Below are positions 6,781-16,561 of a DNA stretch of 64,000 nucleotides, piece by piece. Source of the DNA: Paraburkholderia youngii. GTDB lineage: Bacteria > Pseudomonadota > Gammaproteobacteria > Burkholderiales > Burkholderiaceae. Within the stretch, counting starts at the first letter, position 1; each line of letters opens with the position of its first letter. The position numbers and the translations under genes are program-made. The stretch covers positions 4,085,165 through 4,149,164 of the forward strand of contig NZ_JAALDK010000001.1 in assembly GCF_013366925.1 (NCBI RefSeq), in the 5' to 3' direction. The notes below the pieces were generated by a model. The model had not been told where the DNA came from, made no database searches, and saw only the letters and a program-made list of their open reading frames with translations.

Positions 6781-7278
6781 ATGAAAACTGTGTCCATCTG
6801 TTTCGTTTGCCTCGGGAATATCTGCCGTTCACCGACGGCGGAGGGCGTGATGCGTCATCTGGTCGACGAGGCAAAGCTCGCGGATCGCATTCTGATCGAT
6901 TCGGCCGGCACCGGCGATTGGCACATCGGCGCGCCGCCCGACGAACGCGCACAACACGCGGCGCGCCAGCGCGGCTATGCCCTCGACGCGCTGCGCGGCC
7001 GACAGATCACGGTCGCGGACTTCGAGCGCTTCGATCTGCTGATTGCAATGGACGACCGCAACGTCGCCGCGTTGCGGCAACTGTGTCCGCCTTCTCAGCG
7101 TGACAAGATCCGTCTGCTGATGGAGTTCGTGCCGGAGTCGGATGGCCGCTGGAGCGGCGCGCGAGAGGTCGTCGATCCGTATTTCGGCGGCGCGGAAGGC
7201 TTCGAGTTGGTGCTCGATCAGTGCGAAGCAGCCTGCCGCGGGCTGATCGCCGCGCTGCGCCCGCAGTTGCTCGCGTAG
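6781..7278 (+). CDS. Low-molecular-weight protein-tyrosine phosphatase
   Basis: A 165-residue cytoplasmic phosphatase of the LMW-PTP/arsenate-reductase-like fold. The P-loop VCLGNICRSPTAEGV (nucleophile C10, R16) sits at the N-terminus as expected, and the general acid Asp is in the DPYF motif at D132. Length is normal for the family. It lies just upstream of the isc operon, but about 200 bp and a separate promoter separate them. In Burkholderiaceae such enzymes act on bacterial tyrosine kinases or as stand-alone phosphatases; the sequence gives no capsule context here. Confidence 0.9.
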   Translation: MKTVSICFVCLGNICRSPTAEGVMRHLVDEAKLADRILIDSAGTGDWHIGAPPDERAQHAARQRGYALDALRGRQITVADFERFDLLIAMDDRNVAALRQLCPPSQRDKIRLLMEFVPESDGRWSGAREVVDPYFGGAEGFELVLDQCEAACRGLIAALRPQLLA

Positions 7279-7407
7279 GTATCGGGCGAAGAGCGCGGGC
7301 GAATGCCTCGGGTGACAACGGCAGCCTCATGCCGCGTGTGCCGCGCATATGAATCTGGCGTCGAAGTATGGTGATCAATTAAGCAGATGACACAAAATTT
7401 GCCGCCC

Positions 7408-7432
7408 ATACTTGACTAAATCGGTCATGTAT
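7408..7432. promoter_or_regulatory. IscR type-1 binding site, upstream copy
   Basis: The 25 bp from 7408 begin ATACTTGACTAAATC and end GGTCATGTAT. They match the E. coli IscR type-1 consensus (ATASYYGACTRWWWYAGTCRRSTAT) at nearly every position. The site covers the -35 box of the iscR promoter, which predicts repression by [2Fe-2S]-IscR. Confidence 0.75.
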
Positions 7433-7439
7433 TTATACT
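7412..7439 (+). promoter_or_regulatory. Promoter of the isc operon
   Basis: TTGACT (7412-7417), a 16-bp spacer and TATACT (7434-7439). Transcription would start near 7446, giving a leader of about 30 nt before iscR. Both elements are embedded in the two IscR-type sites. Confidence 0.65.
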
Positions 7440-7459
7440 TGACAAAACTTGTCGAGAAT
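7435..7459. promoter_or_regulatory. IscR type-1-like binding site, downstream copy
   Basis: The 25 bp from 7435 begin ATACTTGACAAAACT and end TGTCGAGAAT. This is a second match to the IscR consensus, 27 bp after the first, and it overlaps the -10 box and predicted start. The tandem layout parallels that of the E. coli iscR promoter. Confidence 0.65.
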
Positions 7460-7476
7460 TGCGGTTCCCACATCAT

Positions 7477-8007
7477 ATGAGACTCACCACGAAAGGCCGT
7501 TTCGCCGTCACGGCGATGATCGACCTGGCGTTGCGCCAGGAGCAGGGCCCGGTGACGCTTGCGGGTATCAGCCAGCGCCAACACATCTCCCTGTCGTATC
7601 TCGAGCAGCTGTTTGGCAAGCTGCGCCGTCATGAAATCGTCGAGTCCGTGCGCGGACCGGGCGGTGGCTACAATCTCGCGCGCCGTGCCGAGGAGGTGAC
7701 GGTGGCCGACATCATCATCGCGGTCGACGAGCCGCTCGACGCCACCCAGTGCGGCGGCAAGGGCACGTGCGAAGGCACCAAGCAGCACGATGGCCACTGC
7801 ATGACGCATGAGCTGTGGTCGACGCTGAACCAGAAAATGGTCGAATACCTCGATTCGGTTTCGCTAAAGGATCTGGTCGACCAGCAGCGTTCGCGCGAAG
7901 GCGCGCCGGCGGTGCTGCGCGACAGGCGCAGCGACGCGCCGGCGGTCGAACCCGTCCGCGTGGCGCCCAAGGGTCCCAATTCCGTTTTCAACATGGCCGG
8001 TTCGTGA
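7477..8007 (+). CDS. iscR: Fe-S cluster assembly transcription regulator IscR
   Basis: A 176-residue Rrf2-family winged-helix regulator that senses Fe-S status with a [2Fe-2S] cluster and represses the isc operon. MRLTTKGRFAVTAMIDLAL is the canonical start; a TTG at 7459 in frame was rejected. The recognition helix follows at about residues 28-50. Cluster ligands are C92, C98, C108 and H111. Spacing is C-x5-C-x9-C-x2-H, four residues longer between the second and third cysteines than in E. coli (C92, C98, C104, H107). The gene heads the operon and is preceded by two IscR sites, so autoregulation is expected. Confidence 0.95.
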   Translation: MRLTTKGRFAVTAMIDLALRQEQGPVTLAGISQRQHISLSYLEQLFGKLRRHEIVESVRGPGGGYNLARRAEEVTVADIIIAVDEPLDATQCGGKGTCEGTKQHDGHCMTHELWSTLNQKMVEYLDSVSLKDLVDQQRSREGAPAVLRDRRSDAPAVEPVRVAPKGPNSVFNMAGS

Positions 8008-8090
8008 AGCGCGGCACGCGATAAAAATCCTTCGCCGCAGCCCCATATCGAATTCAGAAGCCAGAGCACATGACGTCCCCGGAGCAATTG

Positions 8091-9314
8091 ATGAACAACG
8101 ACTCTCTCCATCTGCCCATCTACATGGACTACAGCGCCACGACGCCGATCGATCCGCGTGTGGTGGACAAGATGATCCCGTATCTGCGTGAACAGTTCGG
8201 TAACCCCGCGTCGCGTAGCCACGCTTATGGCTGGAACGCCGAACGCGCGGTCGAGGAAGCGCGCGAGCAGGTCGCAGCGCTCGTGAACGCCGATCCGCGC
8301 GAAATCATCTGGACCTCGGGTGCGACGGAGTCGGACAACCTCGCTCTGAAAGGTGCCGCGCACTTCTACAAGAGCAAGGGCAAGCACATCGTCACGGTGA
8401 AGACCGAGCACAAGGCCGTGCTGGACACCACCCGCGAACTCGAGCGAGAAGGCTTCGAAGTCACCTATCTGGATGTCAAGGACGACGGTCTGATCGACCT
8501 CGACGCATTCAAGGCGGCGCTGCGCCCGGACACGATTCTGGTGTCGGTGATGTCGGTCAACAACGAGATCGGCGTGATCCAGGACATCGAGGCGATCGGC
8601 GAGATCACGCGTGAAAAGGGCATCATTTTCCACGTCGACGCGGCGCAGGCCACCGGCAAGATCCAGATCGATCTGCAGAAGCTGAAGGTCGACCTGATGT
8701 CGTTCTCGGCTCACAAGACCTACGGCCCGAAGGGCATCGGCGCGCTGTACGTGCGTCGCAAGCCGCGCATCCGGATCGAGGCGCAGATGCACGGCGGCGG
8801 CCACGAGCGCGGTATGCGTTCGGGCACGCTCGCGACGCACCAGATCGTCGGCATGGGCGAAGCGTTCCGTATCGCGCGTGAAGAGATGGCGACCGAAAAC
8901 GAGCGCATCCGCATGCTGCGTGACCGTTTGCTCAAAGGCTTGTCGGAAATCGAGGAAGTGTATGTGAACGGCGACATGGAAAAGCGTGTGCCGCACAACC
9001 TGAACATCAGCTTCAATTTCGTCGAAGGCGAATCGCTGATCATGGCGGTGAAGGACGTCGCGGTGTCGTCGGGTTCGGCGTGCACGTCGGCGTCGCTGGA
9101 GCCGTCGTACGTGCTGCGCGCGCTCGGCCGCAACGACGAACTGGCGCACAGCTCGATCCGCTTCACGGTGGGACGCTTCACGACCGAGCAGGAAATCGAC
9201 TACGTGATCAACCTGCTGAAGACGAAGATTTCCAAGCTGCGCGATTTGTCGCCGCTGTGGGAAATGCACAAGGACGGCATCGATCTGTCGACCATCCAGT
9301 GGGCCGCGCACTGA
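8091..9314 (+). CDS. iscS: Cysteine desulfurase IscS
   Basis: A 407-residue PLP enzyme that converts L-cysteine to L-alanine and passes persulfide sulfur to IscU, tRNA thiolation and other pathways. The PLP lysine is K209 in [10 protein letters not shown] and the catalytic cysteine is C331 in [14 protein letters not shown], matching E. coli K206 and C328 with a constant offset. I chose the ATG at 8091 because GGAG lies 6 nt upstream and the product begins [18 protein letters not shown], as in relatives. An in-frame ATG at 8070 would add seven residues. Second gene of the isc operon, 83 bp after iscR. Confidence 0.95.
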   Translation: MNNDSLHLPIYMDYSATTPIDPRVVDKMIPYLREQFGNPASRSHAYGWNAERAVEEAREQVAALVNADPREIIWTSGATESDNLALKGAAHFYKSKGKHIVTVKTEHKAVLDTTRELEREGFEVTYLDVKDDGLIDLDAFKAALRPDTILVSVMSVNNEIGVIQDIEAIGEITREKGIIFHVDAAQATGKIQIDLQKLKVDLMSFSAHKTYGPKGIGALYVRRKPRIRIEAQMHGGGHERGMRSGTLATHQIVGMGEAFRIAREEMATENERIRMLRDRLLKGLSEIEEVYVNGDMEKRVPHNLNISFNFVEGESLIMAVKDVAVSSGSACTSASLEPSYVLRALGRNDELAHSSIRFTVGRFTTEQEIDYVINLLKTKISKLRDLSPLWEMHKDGIDLSTIQWAAH

Positions 9315-9386
9315 CGCGCCCGCTGAACGAAACCGACATCGAACGTTCATCGGATTGCAGGTTGAAACGAATCAAGGAGTGTAATC

Positions 9387-9800
9387 ATGGCTTATAGCGA
9401 CAAGGTCCTCGACCACTACGAAAACCCGCGCAACGTCGGTTCCTTCGCCAAGGACGACGACACGGTCGGTACCGGCATGGTCGGTGCGCCGGCCTGCGGC
9501 GACGTGATGAAACTGCAGATCCGCGTCGGCGCGGACGGCATCATCGAAGACGCGAAGTTCAAGACCTACGGCTGCGGCTCCGCCATTGCGTCGAGCTCGC
9601 TCGTCACCGAGTGGGTGAAGGGCAAGACGCTAGACCAGGCCATGTCGATCAAGAACACGCAGATCGCCGAAGAACTGGCACTGCCGCCGGTGAAGATCCA
9701 CTGCTCGATCCTCGCGGAAGATGCGATCAAGGCAGCAGTCGCCGACTACAAGCAGCGCCACGGCGAAGCGGCGGTCGCCGAAGACGGCAAGGCCGCCTGA
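9387..9800 (+). CDS. iscU: Fe-S cluster scaffold IscU
   Basis: A 137-residue scaffold on which [2Fe-2S] and [4Fe-4S] clusters are assembled. All conserved residues are present: C37 with D39 (PACGD), C63 (YGCGSA) and H105-C106. The chaperone-recognition motif L99-P-P-V-K103 bound by HscA is intact. A short Ala/Lys-rich tail extends beyond the E. coli length of 128. AAGGAG precedes the ATG. Confidence 0.97.
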   Translation: MAYSDKVLDHYENPRNVGSFAKDDDTVGTGMVGAPACGDVMKLQIRVGADGIIEDAKFKTYGCGSAIASSSLVTEWVKGKTLDQAMSIKNTQIAEELALPPVKIHCSILAEDAIKAAVADYKQRHGEAAVAEDGKAA

Positions 9801-9881
9801 GCAGCAACAAGGTAAGAACGAAGCGACCGGTGAGCGCGGCGCGAACACGCGCGCCAAGCACACCGGCAACTGAGAAACGTT

Positions 9882-10205
9882 ATGGCAATTACGTTGACCG
9901 AAAAGGCAGCACAGCACGTCCAGAAGTATCTGACCCGCCGTGGTAAAGGCATTGGGTTGCGCGTCGGCGTGCGCACCACCGGTTGCTCGGGCCTCGCCTA
10001 CAAGCTCGAGTACGTGGACGAACTCGCGCCGGAAGATCAGGTGTTCGAGACAGGCGGCGTGAAGGTCGTGGTCGACCCGAAGAGTCTCGCGTATATCGAC
10101 GGCACGGAGCTCGACTTCGCGCGCGAAGGGCTGAACGAAGGCTTCAAGTTCAACAACCCGAACGTGAAAGACGAATGCGGCTGCGGCGAGTCGTTCCGAG
10201 TCTAG
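9882..10205 (+). CDS. iscA: A-type Fe-S carrier IscA
   Basis: A 107-residue A-type carrier that transfers Fe-S clusters from IscU to target apoproteins. The three ligands are in place: C35 ([10 protein letters not shown]), C99 and C101 (DECGCGESF). Length equals E. coli IscA exactly. It follows iscU by 81 bp; that spacer contains GC-rich complementary runs near 9838-9855 but no clear terminator. Confidence 0.96.
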   Translation: MAITLTEKAAQHVQKYLTRRGKGIGLRVGVRTTGCSGLAYKLEYVDELAPEDQVFETGGVKVVVDPKSLAYIDGTELDFAREGLNEGFKFNNPNVKDECGCGESFRV

Positions 10206-10233
10206 ATTCGTTACTTTCCGCGTGCGGCGGATC

Positions 10234-10257
10234 AAAGGCGGCGCGGGCCGCCTTTTT
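10234..10257 (+). terminator. Hairpin with T-run between iscA and hscB (attenuator-like)
   Basis: AAAGGCGGC-GCGG-GCCGCCTTT is a 9-bp stem with a 4-nt loop, continuing into a T-run (TTTTT). It looks like an intrinsic terminator inside the isc operon. It may cut transcription partly, so that hscBA-fdx-iscX are made at lower levels than iscRSUA, or act as an RNA-processing or stability element. Confidence 0.6.
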
Positions 10258-10343
10258 AGTTTGATCCGTGCGCGCGTGAAGCGCTCACGCCTGACACGGC
10301 CCAACGTTTCCACACCAGGTTTTCATCAACGGACTTTCATCCG

Positions 10344-10871
10344 ATGGCATCGCTGAACGACAGCCACTTCGATCTGTTTGGTCTGCCGGCGCAATTCGCG
10401 CTCGACGCGAGCACGCTCGATCACGCGTACCGCACCGTGCAGGCGCAGGTGCATCCGGACCGCTTCGCGGCGGCCGGCGATGCGCAAAAGCGTATCGCGA
10501 TGCAATGGGCGACGCGCGCGAACGAGGCGTATCAGACGCTGCGCGATCCGCTCAAGCGCGCGACCTATCTGCTGTCGCTGCGCGGCATCAACGTCGGCGC
10601 GGAGAACAACACGGCGATGGAGCCCGCGTTCCTGATGCAGCAGATGGAGTGGCGCGAGAACATCGAGGACGCGGCCGCGGCGAAGAACGTCGACGCGCTC
10701 GACGCGTTGCTCATCGAGTTGCGCGACGAGGAACGTCAGCGCTTCGACAAGCTCGGCGCATCGCTCGATAGCGGTGCGAATCAGGCGGCGGCCGAGGCGG
10801 TGCGGCAGATGATGTTCATCGAACGCGTCGCGTCGGAAATCGACGCGCAGATCGAGCGGCTCGAAGGCTAG
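10344..10871 (+). CDS. hscB: Fe-S protein assembly co-chaperone HscB
   Basis: A 175-residue J-type co-chaperone that delivers IscU to HscA and stimulates its ATPase. The N-terminal J domain (about 1-80) has the invariant H37-P-D39. The C-terminal three-helix domain (about 95-170) is the IscU-binding part. Length is typical (E. coli 171). The gene follows the hairpin at 10234-10257. Confidence 0.95.
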   Translation: MASLNDSHFDLFGLPAQFALDASTLDHAYRTVQAQVHPDRFAAAGDAQKRIAMQWATRANEAYQTLRDPLKRATYLLSLRGINVGAENNTAMEPAFLMQQMEWRENIEDAAAAKNVDALDALLIELRDEERQRFDKLGASLDSGANQAAAEAVRQMMFIERVASEIDAQIERLEG

Positions 10872-11052
10872 CCCGGTTTCGTGCGGCGCGCGCAAAAAGC
10901 GCGGCGCCGGCAAGCAGCAACACGCCGAAGCAGCACCGGCAGGCAGCGATGTAGCAAGCGACAAACAAAAACCAGAGCGGCCGCGAGCCGTGGCATCACC
11001 CCCAGCAACGCGAACATTCAGGACGGGGCACAACGTCCCCGAGAAGATCCAG

Positions 11053-12924
<1,872 letters not shown>

Positions 12925-12974
12925 ACGGGCGAACGAACCGCGAACGTCGCACGAATCACCGGAGCGCGCCGGCT

Positions 12975-13007
12975 GGACTTAAAAAGTCCGCGCGGCGCCA
13001 GTAAAAT
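12975..13007 (+). promoter_or_regulatory. Candidate internal promoter with dyad, upstream of fdx
   Basis: A 15-bp dyad GGACTT-AAA-AAGTCC (12975-12989) overlaps a weak -35-like TTAAAA. After 17 bp comes TAAAAT (13002-13007), 64 nt before fdx. It may allow separate expression of fdx-iscX within the isc operon. Confidence 0.35.
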
Positions 13008-13070
13008 GGTACGGAGCCTGCACGCGGCATTGCTGGCAGCCGCTGTGCCTCAGACCCAAACGGAAACTGT

Positions 13071-13412
13071 ATGCCTCAAATCGTTGTGCTGCCTCACGTC
13101 GAACTGTGCCCGGAAGGCGCGCTGATCGACGCCGTTCCCGGCAAGAGCATCTGCGACAACCTGCTCGATAACGGTATCGAAATCGAGCATGCGTGCGAGA
13201 AGTCGTGCGCATGCACGACCTGTCACGTGATCGTGCGTGAGGGTTTCGCCGCCTTGACGCCGTCCGAGGAAGACGAGGACGATCTGTTGGACAAGGCATG
13301 GGGGCTCGAACCGGCTTCGCGCCTGTCGTGCCAGGCGATCATGCCGGACGAGCAGGATCTGGTCGTCGAAATTCCGCGTTACTCGATCAATCACGCGAAG
13401 GAAAACCACTAA
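13071..13412 (+). CDS. fdx: ISC-type [2Fe-2S] ferredoxin
   Basis: A 113-residue adrenodoxin-like ferredoxin that supplies electrons for cluster assembly on IscU. Ligands are C42, C48, C51 and C87 in HACEKSCACTTCHV and RLSCQA, the same numbering as E. coli Fdx, and the extra C46 is also conserved. iscX starts 15 bp downstream. Confidence 0.96.
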   Translation: MPQIVVLPHVELCPEGALIDAVPGKSICDNLLDNGIEIEHACEKSCACTTCHVIVREGFAALTPSEEDEDDLLDKAWGLEPASRLSCQAIMPDEQDLVVEIPRYSINHAKENH

Positions 13413-13427
13413 CAGGAGGGCGCCGCC

Positions 13428-13625
13428 ATGAAGTGGACCGATACGCAAGAAATCGCGATGGCTCTGACCGACAAGCATCAGGATGTCGATCCGCAGCAGG
13501 TGCGTTTCACCGACCTGCATCGCTGGGTGATGGAGCTCGAAGGCTTCGACGACGATCCGAACCGCTCCAGCGAAAAGATCCTCGAAGCGATTCAGGCGGC
13601 GTGGATCGAAGACGCGGATTATTGA
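13428..13625 (+). CDS. iscX: Fe-S assembly accessory protein IscX (YfhJ)
   Basis: A 65-residue acidic protein of the IscX family, which binds iron and IscS and modulates desulfurase activity. MKWTDTQEIAMALTDKHQDV and the Asp/Glu-rich C-terminus (AAWIEDADY) are characteristic. AGGAGGGCG gives a strong ribosome binding site. Last gene of the operon, with a strong terminator directly after. Confidence 0.95.
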   Translation: MKWTDTQEIAMALTDKHQDVDPQQVRFTDLHRWVMELEGFDDDPNRSSEKILEAIQAAWIEDADY

Positions 13626-13658
13626 ACGCGCATTCGAACTGGTTCATGAACTGCAAAG

Positions 13659-13689
13659 AAAGGGCGATTCCGATGGAATCGCCCTTTTT
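13659..13689. terminator. Intrinsic terminator at the end of the isc operon
   Basis: A 13-bp perfect stem (AAAGGGCGATTCC / GGAATCGCCCTTT) with a 3-nt loop GAT, then Ts. A-runs on the left side let it also serve the convergent gene ending at 13737. Confidence 0.9.
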
Positions 13690-13736
13690 CATGGCTGCGT
13701 TGACGGGAGTGGCGCGCCAGAGTGACGCGGCCGATC

Positions 13737-14486
13737 TCAGTCGGCGACGAGACCGCCGTTCTGGACGCGCACGCGCTCGCCGTCGTGGAACGGCGGCGCC
13801 TCGTGATAGGTGAAGTAGCGCGTCTTGCCGTCTTCCATGTGCACGCGCACCGAATACGACGTGGTGCTGCGCAAATGTTTTTCGACCGAGTTGCCGGCGA
13901 GCCCGCCGCCGAGCGCGCCGAGCAGCGTCATCGCGGTACGCCCGCCGCCGGCCCCGAACTGGTTGCCGACGACGCCACCGGCCACCGCGCCGCCGACCGC
14001 GCCAATACCGGTGCCATGTCCTTCATGCCGAACCGCCGAGATCGCGACGACCGTGCCGCAAGTCGAGCAATGAGCGGCTTGTGGCGCCGGCTGCTGCGCG
14101 TACTGGGGCGCTGCTTGCGGCCCGGGTTGTTGCGCGTACTGCGCCTGAGGTGCGGCCGGCGCCTGTTGCTGCTGCGCGTACTGCTGTTGCTGCGCCGGAG
14201 CGGGGGCCGGGGCTGGGGCGGGCTGCGCAGCTTGCTGAGCCTGAACCTGCTGCTGTTGCGCGGATGGATTGACCGGTGCGGCCGAATCGACGACGCCCGG
14301 CACTTGCGTGCTGACCTGCGCGGCCTGTGTCTGATCGTTCTGTGCGCCGTTGCCCGACGCCTTCGGGAACACGCCGGTGATCGCGGCGGTAGCGACGAGA
14401 CTTGCAACGAGCACCGCGCCGGCGGCAACCGCGATCAACGGATGAAGACGACGTGGCTGCGTGGGTTGATGAGTAGGGGTGTCCAT
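13737..14486 (-). CDS. Glycine-zipper 2TM-domain protein with N-terminal anchor
   Basis: A 249-residue envelope protein. A TM segment lies at about residues 15-36 (HPLIAVAAGAVLVASLVATA), followed by a long Gln/Ala/Pro-rich linker with AQQQQYAQQ- and PAPAPAP-type repeats to about residue 135. A glycine-zipper segment comes next (GTGIGAVGGAVAGGVVGNQF, LGALGGGLAGNSVEKH), then a short C-terminal domain (YSVRVHMEDGKTRYFTY). This resembles the SlyB/PcP and Rick_17kDa groups, but with an N-terminal anchor instead of a lipobox. HCSTCG just before the zipper is a CxxC pair. GGAGG precedes the ATG. It likely helps outer-membrane or envelope integrity (family inference). Confidence 0.75.
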   Translation of the reverse strand: MDTPTHQPTQPRRLHPLIAVAAGAVLVASLVATAAITGVFPKASGNGAQNDQTQAAQVSTQVPGVVDSAAPVNPSAQQQQVQAQQAAQPAPAPAPAPAQQQQYAQQQQAPAAPQAQYAQQPGPQAAPQYAQQPAPQAAHCSTCGTVVAISAVRHEGHGTGIGAVGGAVAGGVVGNQFGAGGGRTAMTLLGALGGGLAGNSVEKHLRSTTSYSVRVHMEDGKTRYFTYHEAPPFHDGERVRVQNGGLVAD

Positions 14487-14830
14487 GTGGGGCCTCCACT
14501 TCTGACAGAGCCGACTGGCTATGAGACTGAGTGTCGGGCAATTCGATCCCGGCAGCGTTTCCATTTGTAACCGGCTCGATGGCGGCTTCGGGCGTGGGCC
14601 GGTGGCCTCTGCGCGGCGCGCCTTGTGTCAGCAAGCTTTCAAGACCGTTGCGACCACGGCGACTTGCGCGCACTGGCGCGGCTTTTACCGCCGGTTACAA
14701 AACGACCGCTCGCAGAAACCGGTCCCGCCAAGCGAAAACGCGCATAAAAAAACGCCCGGCATCGACCGGGCGCTCTTCAAAACCATCACATTGCACGCGA
14801 AGCGCAACGCCTACTCGCGCTTCGCGTCGC
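14487..14830. other. 344-bp gap between the glycine-zipper gene and lysS
   Basis: No convincing gene is present. It carries the leader of the minus-strand glycine-zipper gene, a pair of 12-bp inverted repeats (14564-14575 and 14690-14701) and the lysS terminator near 14746-14772. Confidence 0.5.
14746..14772 (-). terminator. Intrinsic terminator after lysS
   Basis: Read on the minus strand: stem CGCCCGG / CCGGGCG with a 6-nt loop, followed by seven T. It lies about 60 bp beyond the lysS stop codon. Confidence 0.8.
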
Positions 14831-16387
14831 TCAATCTTCGCGACGCAGATGCGGGAACAGAATCACGTCGCGGATGCTCGGGCTATCGGTCAGCATCATC
14901 ACCAGACGGTCGATGCCGATACCGCAGCCACCCGCCGGCGGCATGCCGTATTCGAGCGCGCGGATGTAGTCCGCGTCGTAGAACATCGCTTCCTCGTCGC
15001 CGGCGTCCTTCTGATCGACCTGCTTCCTGAAGCGCGCGGCCTGATCTTCCGGATCGTTCAGCTCGGAGAAACCGTTGGCGATTTCGCGGCCGGTGATGAA
15101 CAGCTCGAAACGCTCGGTGATGCCTTCCACCTTGTCCGACGCACGCGCGAGCGGCGACACCTCGATCGGGTAGTCGATGATGTAGGTCGGCTCCCACAGT
15201 TGCGACTCGGCGGTCTCTTCGAACAGCGCCAGCTGCAGCGAGCCAATGCCCGCGTTCAGGAACTGCGGCTGCGAGGCATCGACGCCGAACTTCTTCAGTT
15301 CGGCGCGCAGGAACGTGCTGTCGGCGAGCTGCTCGTTCGTGTATTGCGGCGCGTATTTCTGGATCGCCTGCGTGATCGTGAGGCGATGGAACGGCTTCGA
15401 CAGATCGAGCTCGCGTCCCTGATAGGTGATCGTGGCCGCGCCGAGCGCATCGATCGCGGCCTGGCGAATCAACTGCTCGGTGAAGTCCATCAGCCACTTG
15501 TAGTCGGTGTAGGCCGCGTAGAACTCGATCATCGTGAATTCCGGGTTGTGGCGCACGGACACGCCCTCGTTGCGGAAGTTACGATTGATTTCGAACACAC
15601 GCTCGAAGCCGCCCACCACCAGACGCTTCAGATACAGCTCCGGCGCGATGCGCAGGAACATCTGCATGTCGAGCGCGTTGTGGTGCGTCGAGAACGGCTT
15701 GGCTGCCGCGCCGCCCGGAATCGGGTGCAGCATCGGCGTTTCGACTTCCATGAAATTCGCGTCGGCCATGTACTTGCGGATCGACGAAATCGCCTTGGTG
15801 CGTGCGAGGAACGTGCGGCGCGTCTCCGGCGTGACGATCAGATCGACATAGCGCTGGCGGTACTTCATTTCCTGGTCGGCGAGACCGTGGAACTTGTCCG
15901 GCAGCGGACGCAGCGACTTCGACAGCAGACGCAGCTCCGTGCAGCGGACCGACAGCTCGCCCTTGTTGGTGCGGAACAGCACGCCGCGCGCGGCGACGAT
16001 GTCGCCCATGTCCCACTTCTTGAACGCGTCGTAGGTTTCCTGGCCCACGTCGGCTGGCGTGATGAAGAACTGGATCTGACCCGAGCCATCGCGCACGGTC
16101 GCGAAGCTCGCCTTGCCCATCACGCGTTTGAGCATCATGCGGCCGGCGATCGCGACTTCGAGCGGATTCGCTTCGAGCGCTTCCTTGTCGGCGTGCTCGT
16201 ACTGCGACTGCAGATCTTCGGCGTGGTGCGTGGGACGGAAATCGTTCGGATAGGCGACGCCTTGCTCACGCAGCTCGCGCAGCTTTTCGCGGCGTTCGGC
16301 GATGATCTTGTTGTCGTCCACTTCGGGCACGACAGTCGGCTGGGCGGCATTCCGCTGGGCCGCATTCGGCTGGGTCGGTTCAGTCAT
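14831..16387 (-). CDS. lysS: Lysyl-tRNA synthetase, class II
   Basis: A 518-residue class IIb synthetase that charges tRNA-Lys. An N-terminal OB-fold anticodon-binding domain (about 70-180) is followed by the catalytic core with motif 2 ([20 protein letters not shown]) and motif 3 ([15 protein letters not shown]) at the C-terminus. The start at 16387 ([18 protein letters not shown]) has a short Gln/Asn/Ala-repeat leader peptide before the conserved core; a further in-frame start at 16429 is less likely. It is downstream of prfB on the same strand, the lysS-prfB neighbourhood seen in many proteobacteria. Confidence 0.95.
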   Translation of the reverse strand: MTEPTQPNAAQRNAAQPTVVPEVDDNKIIAERREKLRELREQGVAYPNDFRPTHHAEDLQSQYEHADKEALEANPLEVAIAGRMMLKRVMGKASFATVRDGSGQIQFFITPADVGQETYDAFKKWDMGDIVAARGVLFRTNKGELSVRCTELRLLSKSLRPLPDKFHGLADQEMKYRQRYVDLIVTPETRRTFLARTKAISSIRKYMADANFMEVETPMLHPIPGGAAAKPFSTHHNALDMQMFLRIAPELYLKRLVVGGFERVFEINRNFRNEGVSVRHNPEFTMIEFYAAYTDYKWLMDFTEQLIRQAAIDALGAATITYQGRELDLSKPFHRLTITQAIQKYAPQYTNEQLADSTFLRAELKKFGVDASQPQFLNAGIGSLQLALFEETAESQLWEPTYIIDYPIEVSPLARASDKVEGITERFELFITGREIANGFSELNDPEDQAARFRKQVDQKDAGDEEAMFYDADYIRALEYGMPPAGGCGIGIDRLVMMLTDSPSIRDVILFPHLRRED

Positions 16388-16512
16388 GATGATTTGGTAT
16401 TCGGTGGCCCGCCGCGGCGTGCGCCGCAAAGCGGGAAGCCAGTCAGTGTAGAAACCTCAGGCGGTACTGAAAAAACGGCAAAGAGACAGCTAGAAGCAAC
16501 GCAAAAGCAGCA

Positions 16513-16553
16513 ACGAAGAAGGCGCGGCCCCGATCGCTGAACGTGGCCGCGCC
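16513..16553 (-). terminator. Possible terminator after prfB
   Basis: A 9-bp perfect stem GGCGCGGCC / GGCCGCGCC with a 15-nt loop, just past the prfB stop codon. The downstream minus-strand sequence is T-rich but interrupted (TTCTTCGTTGCTTTT). Confidence 0.4.
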
Positions 16554-16561
16554 GTGCGCGC

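Noticed and set aside
7668..9350. 560-residue minus-strand open frame opposite iscR and iscS
   Set aside because: A mirror frame of well-identified genes; low-complexity Arg/His/Val composition and no ribosome binding site.
13722..14570. 282-residue plus-strand frame opposite the glycine-zipper gene
   Set aside because: The minus-strand frame has a TM anchor, glycine zipper and ribosome binding site; this one is Arg/Leu-rich mirror sequence.
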